Positions 59,259-64,000 of a DNA stretch of 64,000 bases are shown here, in pieces. Position 1 is the stretch's first letter. Each line of letters starts with the position of its first letter. Location of the stretch: positions 6,404,501 to 6,468,500 of the forward strand of contig JAQFVV010000030.1 of NCBI GenBank assembly GCA_028023455.1. Reading direction: 5' to 3'. Source of the stretch: Epiperipatus broadwayi (Eukaryota; Onychophora; Udeonychophora; Euonychophora; Peripatidae). A model generated the notes under the pieces. The model was not told where the DNA came from, did no database searches, and worked only from the letters and a program-made list of their open reading frames with translations. The position numbers were made by a program, and so were the translations under genes.

Positions 59259-62115
59259 TGTAACAATCCAGAGAATTCTACTTAACGTGATCTGCACTAC
59301 AGGGCGCCATCTAGGCATTTGAACCTAGAAAAATTTATAAAGTAGGCAGATACGTAAGTCAAAAAAAAATTTTTTTTTACTTTATTTATATATTTTGATA
59401 TACGGTCATTAGCCCATGTCACTAGCTCAGGGAGTAGCAGAGATTTAATAATATAATATCTTATCTAATTATATTTCAATATTAAAAAATAAATAAAATA
59501 AGCCACTGCCAGTAATTAGCAGACAAAAATTTATTTACGCACATATATATATATAAGATTTAACATTATTATTTTAATATGTTTACTTTAACATTTAACA
59601 TTATTTTTACTTTTATTTTAGAATTTAAATTTACATTTTAATTTTTATGCTATTATAAGTTCGCACAGAAGGATTTATAAAAGTTGTTTATAAATGTTGA
59701 GTATAGATCGGTTACATAGATTACACGGCTAAAACATTTCAAAATAAACATAAACAATCAAAATACAAAATCATTGATACCATCAATTGCATAGGGAATA
59801 CAAGAAACCCACTGGTATTCATTATAAGATACCGCAGTGGCACCAATAACTTAAAAGACATCCAAATAAATACATTTTACCGTAAGGTATCAGTATTTAC
59901 CGAATGTCTATATATATTTTGACCGAATATGAAACCAAAAACATAATTAGCCGGTAATGAATCCATGCAAGCATCTATAAACAACTTAAATTTAACCTTT
60001 TAACCGCTAATTTTATCATTGGTTGTATCAGATAAAAATCAAATCTTTTAATTGGCCAACTCACAAACTGAAGACAAAGCCTATTGTTAAAACATATTCG
60101 CCTATAATATTAAATTCAACTCAGATACGTTTATAAAAAGTATATAATTAATTTTTCAGGTCATGAAGAAAACGAAAGTTCTTTCAAAAATAAATTGCTA
60201 TTTATTTATTCTAAGATATTCATTATCGGCAACATAAAAGTTATAATGTAAACAAAAAGATCGACTTTTACGTTATAGAAAAGTAAATATTTCTTTTTAC
60301 TACATCTTCAATATATTTACTTAAATCTTCAATATTTTTCGAAAATAATTTTGTTTTTTTATTATTCTCTCTGAAAATTATGTTTAATTTCCATAAATAT
60401 TATTTAATAATAATTTAAATCGTATTCGAAATGAAAATCTCAGCATTTTTCTTTATTTTCTTTGATCAGGCAGTTTCTTTGTTCTTTCCAGCCAATCAGA
60501 ATGTCTTTTTCGGCTGAGAGCATGCTAAGAACCAATCACAAATAATGTTCCTTCTTTGTTTAGGTTTAAATGCATTTTTTTTCTATTTTTTACTTCTAAA
60601 ATAAATCGGAAGATGTCACCATCGTACAGAACTTTTAAAAACGAATTCAATATGTATTTAACGAATATTTTCGTATAAAAACTGGCTGAGTTAGAGTGAT
60701 TTCAGATGTCGACGAGGAGCCTCGTAGGAGGCGGGAAAAGGGTTAATGCATTTTTATTTAGTGTCGAGTATGAATAGACTACATAGATTTGCATTTGAAG
60801 ATAAAACATTCTATCCCCATTTAACCTTAGGCTAAAAGTTCGCAGTCAACCTGGCATCAATCCATTTGATATATCGATGTATTCAATGTAATACGAATAC
60901 GGCAACACAAAATAGGTTAAGATAAGACATTGACTCTCGTCAGATAGGAATATTACATCTATCTAATGAGAAGAACAATTAAAAAAAACTCCATAGAAAC
61001 GGACTGGGGTCATTTTGCCGACTTACGATCACATTCCCTAGGCAAGAGGAAGTGTGCAGCGTATACAAGTGATTCTGCCCATAGCAAATCTTGCATTACA
61101 TCTACTAACTACATCAATATATCCCATCCATTGACCCAATTCAACAATGACATGAATAACCTAAGATTACCTTCCCCTAATATAACTTTACAAATCTATA
61201 CAGCCATTCACGCCCGACTTAAGTCTATCATTGATATATTTTAATTTATCAGAAAACAGAAATCATAATAAAATTTAAAGAACAAAAAAAAATATAAATG
61301 GAAATGATTTTACAAAAGAAATACATCAAATAACATTTTAACTACTTTAGTCAGATTTTGTTTAGAAATGTTCATAAATTATTTATATTTAAAGCTGAGA
61401 GTTCAAAAAGTTCTTACGATTTCAAAACGTTCCTTTTATCTGTTGCTTGCCATTTGGAATCCACATTAAATCCCCCGATGATCCTGTTGTTCTCAGTATA
61501 AGAAAAGTGATGTTTCATTTCTTTTTTTTTAACAACTGAAGGGATTGAAGAGTGCGCCTTTTCAATCCCTTCTCCTTCAACTCCACACTAACACATATAG
61601 TCACATCTCCTCCTTCTAATTAATTAAAACCAAATCACTTTTTATTTCCAAATTTTTCTTTTATACATAACTTTAGGATCCAATGGACATTACATCATCG
61701 TTGATAATGATCCTTCCATTGAGGTCTGATTTCCCTGATGGATTTCTTTCATTGGCCATTCTGTTCCTATTGTTTTCCTATTTGACCATTGCTTATACAT
61801 TTTAGATGCCCAAGGCTAGTTTACTAATTAAAATAATCATTTCCATTTTACAAAAGATTAATTAATCTGTTTTCAAACTTAAACATATATTTTTATCTCT
61901 AAATCTTTTCTGAAAATTTAGTTTTAAAATATTTTTTCTTTAATAAAGTTTTATTTTAATAATTATTTATCTGTGCGATTTTATATATATGTGAGTTTAA
62001 GATGATTTTTTTATTATTTTTAATTCTTAAAAAAGAAGTTTTTATTGGCGAACTTTTATTTTTTTTTATGTTTACTAATAAAAAAAACAATGTAATGACG
62101 TCTGTGCCTGTTACA
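59259..62115. mobile_element. LTR-like insertion, TGTAACA...TGTTACA
   Basis: The segment starts TGTAACA and ends TGTTACA, a 7-bp perfect inverted terminus of the TG...CA type, and is flanked on both sides by ATAT (59255-59258, 62116-62119). This suggests a long solo LTR or other terminal-repeat element. The flanks are TA-rich, so the TSD is weak evidence. The insert includes repeat E (minus), a hairpin GGGATTGAA.../...TTCAATCCC near 61550-61572, and only short frames. A 92-codon frame at 60966-61244 resembles nothing I know. Confidence 0.45.
60000..60730 (-). repeat. Dispersed repeat E, copy 3 (minus)
   Basis: The reverse complement shows GACATCTGAAATCACTCTAA, GTACGATGGTGACATC, TTTATTTTAGAAGTAAAAAA, TGATTGGCTGG, GAACTTTCGTTTTC and GAGTTGGCCAATTAAAAG, in the same order as 17105 and 22385. 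It lies inside the LTR-like insertion, so the two plus copies may be fragments of that larger element. Confidence 0.65.
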
Positions 62116-62339
62116 ATATGTATATGTATGAAGAGAATATATGTATATATTTTGATATATATATATATATGTGTGTGTGTGTGAAATGATGGTTATGTAT
62201 TTATATTATTCAAATATTGTAACTCTGATGAAGACTGCTGGATAGTCAAAACTGTAAGGAAAATAAAGAAGTTTTTAAGAAAATTTGTTTGCATTGAAGT
62301 GTATATGAAAGAAGTGTTATAAGCAATATATATATTTCT

Positions 62340-62975
62340 ATGATATGGATTATTATATGTTGTAAATAAATATTTTTATTATTAATTAAATGCATTTTTG
62401 TTTCATTGCCATTATGACATCATTGCATAAGCATATCTATTTATCAGAAAATCTGCTTTAATAAATTTGCATTAGTAATTATATTTTAAGATAGTGTCTA
62501 TACATTCATTTTGCTTAATAATGATTTAATTATTCTACCTTAATTCTTAGAAGATAAATGTTATACTATTTATTTTATTTCAAATGTACTTGTTATGTAG
62601 TTGGCAGCATAAAAGATGTCCTTATTGCCTTCTACATTATTTTGATATTGCTTATTCAAATTTGCATCAGAAAGTATAAGATTTCTGTATTTTATAGTCA
62701 GTAGAAGTGAAATAGTTAAATTTAAATACTAGTAAAGTATTTAGAAATATTTTTCAAGTTACCAATTATATATTACTTAAGTATTTGAGCTACTCTGTTA
62801 TTATGTAATTTTGTTTCTACTTTCTTAAAAATACTAAGATTCCAAAATAAACTAAAAGAAGTGTCAAATGTTGCATGTCTAGCTTAAATAATAATTACCA
62901 TATTTTTGTTAAGAAATTAAAGTATTACCATTAACATTTTGTTCCAAGTGCATTTTATCCCGACTTTGAACCCTG
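62340..62975. other. AT-rich spacer
   Basis: Nothing is recognised. Confidence 0.35.
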
Positions 62976-62977
62976 AG

Positions 62978-63165
62978 ATCAAAATATTTTAAACTTGTAA
63001 AAAAACTTATATTGGAGATAAAAATATTTTAAACTTGTAAAAGAATCTATATTTGAGATAAATATATTTTAAAACATAAGACAAAATATTTAAGATTGAA
63101 AAGAACCTATATTTGAGATAAAGATATTTTAATAACTAAGATAAAATTATAAAAGAATCTTGTAT
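62978..63165 (+). repeat. Degenerate tandem repeat, ~40-60-bp units
   Basis: Four units begin GAGAT-AA-ATATTTTAA and end near CTATATTT. Lengths vary by indels. Confidence 0.65.
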
Positions 63166-63169
63166 ATTA

Positions 63170-63660
63170 ATAATTATATTTAGCTGTGGTATTGTCCGCA
63201 AGAGTACTTATACTCTTGTGTTTTAAAAATTCATGTTATGTGGTACCTGTTTGTGTAAGCTCTGATTTTTAGCCAACACCTTTTTGTTTGGTCCATGTTC
63301 CGTGACCGATTGATTGCCGTGTTACAATATATAACATTTATAAAAAGAATTTCAAAACAGATCGCGGTCAGTGAAAAGCTGTTACAATTAGTTACTAGAA
63401 GAGAAATCATAAGAGCAATAGCAGTTTTAATGAGAGTAAATCTAAATAGTAGAAAAATGAGAAAAGTATTTTGTTAGCCTTATGAATGGATAAAGAAAAG
63501 CCTCCTTTGAATCAAGTGCTTTGATGTTTTTAAGCCTTTTAAACATTAATCTATGTGGAAACCTCATTAATAAAACAAGTCTACTAATACTGAAAGTATA
63601 TAAATATCTATAATCTATCAAGCTTATAAATCTCAATCTTACATCAAAATGGTCTCAGAA
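63170..63660. other. Spacer
   Basis: Short frames on both strands are present but match no family. Confidence 0.3.
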
Positions 63661-63664
63661 ATCT

Positions 63665-63970
63665 CCTTGAAAATCCAGTTTAAATTTATTTACAGCTCAA
63701 GAAAAAAATATCCAAACATACATGTAAGCCAGAAATCCCTTAAAACTATAAAAGTTTCATCTAATTTGAGAAGTTAACATTTATAATTCTTACAATAAAT
63801 TTGCCATGGACACTGCCAAGATTACTGAGAAACAATGTTTTAATAGTATGACCTCAAATGTTGCAGAAAGATATGATTGATTCTCTAACTGAAGTTAGCT
63901 ATCTAATATATTAAATACTTTGTAGGAAATTACTTGTATTTTGAAAATTCCCAAAATATTTTAAGCTAGC
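63665..63970 (+). repeat. Dispersed repeat G, copy 2
   Basis: It matches 40985-41330 in order and orientation (TTAACATTTATAATTCTTAC, AAGATTACTGAG, CCTCAAATGTTGCAG, TATATTAAATACTTTGTAGG). Confidence 0.55.
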
Positions 63971-64000
63971 TTCATTAATTTATTTATATTGACTTATTGA

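Larger units (their letters stand above)
58920..62335. mobile_element. Hammerhead-like palindrome opened by a large insertion
   Basis: Arm 58920-59155 is inverted at 62116-62335: TTGCTTATAACACTTC, CTTCAATGCAAACAAATTT, TTTGACTGTCCAGCAGTC, TAAATACATAACCATCATTT. The left arm continues into a small hairpin, 59152-59190 against 59224-59258 (TAGATCCACATCACCCCTAG and its complement). A 2857-bp sequence then separates it from the right arm. Confidence 0.75.

Noticed and set aside
60966-61244. 92-codon frame as a gene
   Set aside because: No recognisable motif, and it lies in the LTR-like insertion. The length is not exceptional.

Overview
This is a strongly AT-rich, intron-free-looking stretch of an invertebrate animal genome. 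The mix of Penelope-like elements (PLEs), RTE-type LINE tails, a tRNA-derived SINE family, LTR and terminal-inverted-repeat elements points to a metazoan. The taxon cannot be fixed from sequence alone. I found no convincing host gene. The only long uninterrupted reading frame is a 576-codon PLE protein (reverse transcriptase plus GIY-YIG nuclease) on the minus strand at 55938-57668.

The dominant theme is small dispersed repeats that carry hammerhead ribozyme (HHR) cores. I see at least four families, called A, C, D and D-prime here, often arranged as inverted pairs. Family A copies lie at 7.5, 24.0, 27.2-28.3, 29.2, 30.4-30.9, 38.8 and 39.3 kb. Family C copies lie at 18.2, 19.5, 24.7, 36.9-37.4, 39.6 and 46.4 kb. 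Family D lies at 33.7-34.2 kb and D-prime at 35.6-36.0 kb. Weaker hammerhead-like palindromes lie at 9.6, 52.7 and 58.9/62.3 kb. HHRs are established features of PLE terminal repeats. Here the full-length PLE frame at 56-57.7 kb ends with its stop codon inside a hammerhead core, which ties the small repeats to that element class.

Layout. 0-3 kb: a foldback element, a three-unit minisatellite and a 94-bp perfect tandem duplication. 3.4-6.5 kb: a dead non-LTR retrotransposon (minus). 7-13 kb: SINEs, family A, a truncated LINE end with target-site duplications (TSDs), and a palindrome. 13-24 kb: an RTE tail, SINEs, dispersed repeat E and family C. 24-32 kb: families C and A, with a solo LTR cleanly inserted in one A copy. 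32-40 kb: SINEs, an RTE tail, two HHR palindromes, and a twin-primed decayed PLE with a nested family C insertion. 40-50 kb: a SINE, an RTE tail, a 52-bp minisatellite with 156-bp higher-order structure, and a 2-kb block of unlike composition. 50-55 kb: a 1.07-kb TIR element with 8-bp TSD and small foldbacks. 55.8-57.8 kb: the PLE and a long TA/GA microsatellite. 58.9-62.3 kb: an HHR-bearing palindrome whose centre holds a 2.86-kb LTR-like insertion.

The retrotransposon proteins presumably supplied the machinery in trans: LINE/RTE enzyme for SINEs, and PLE enzyme for the short HHR repeats, whose 12-14-bp TSDs fit target-primed insertion. That division of labour is inference.
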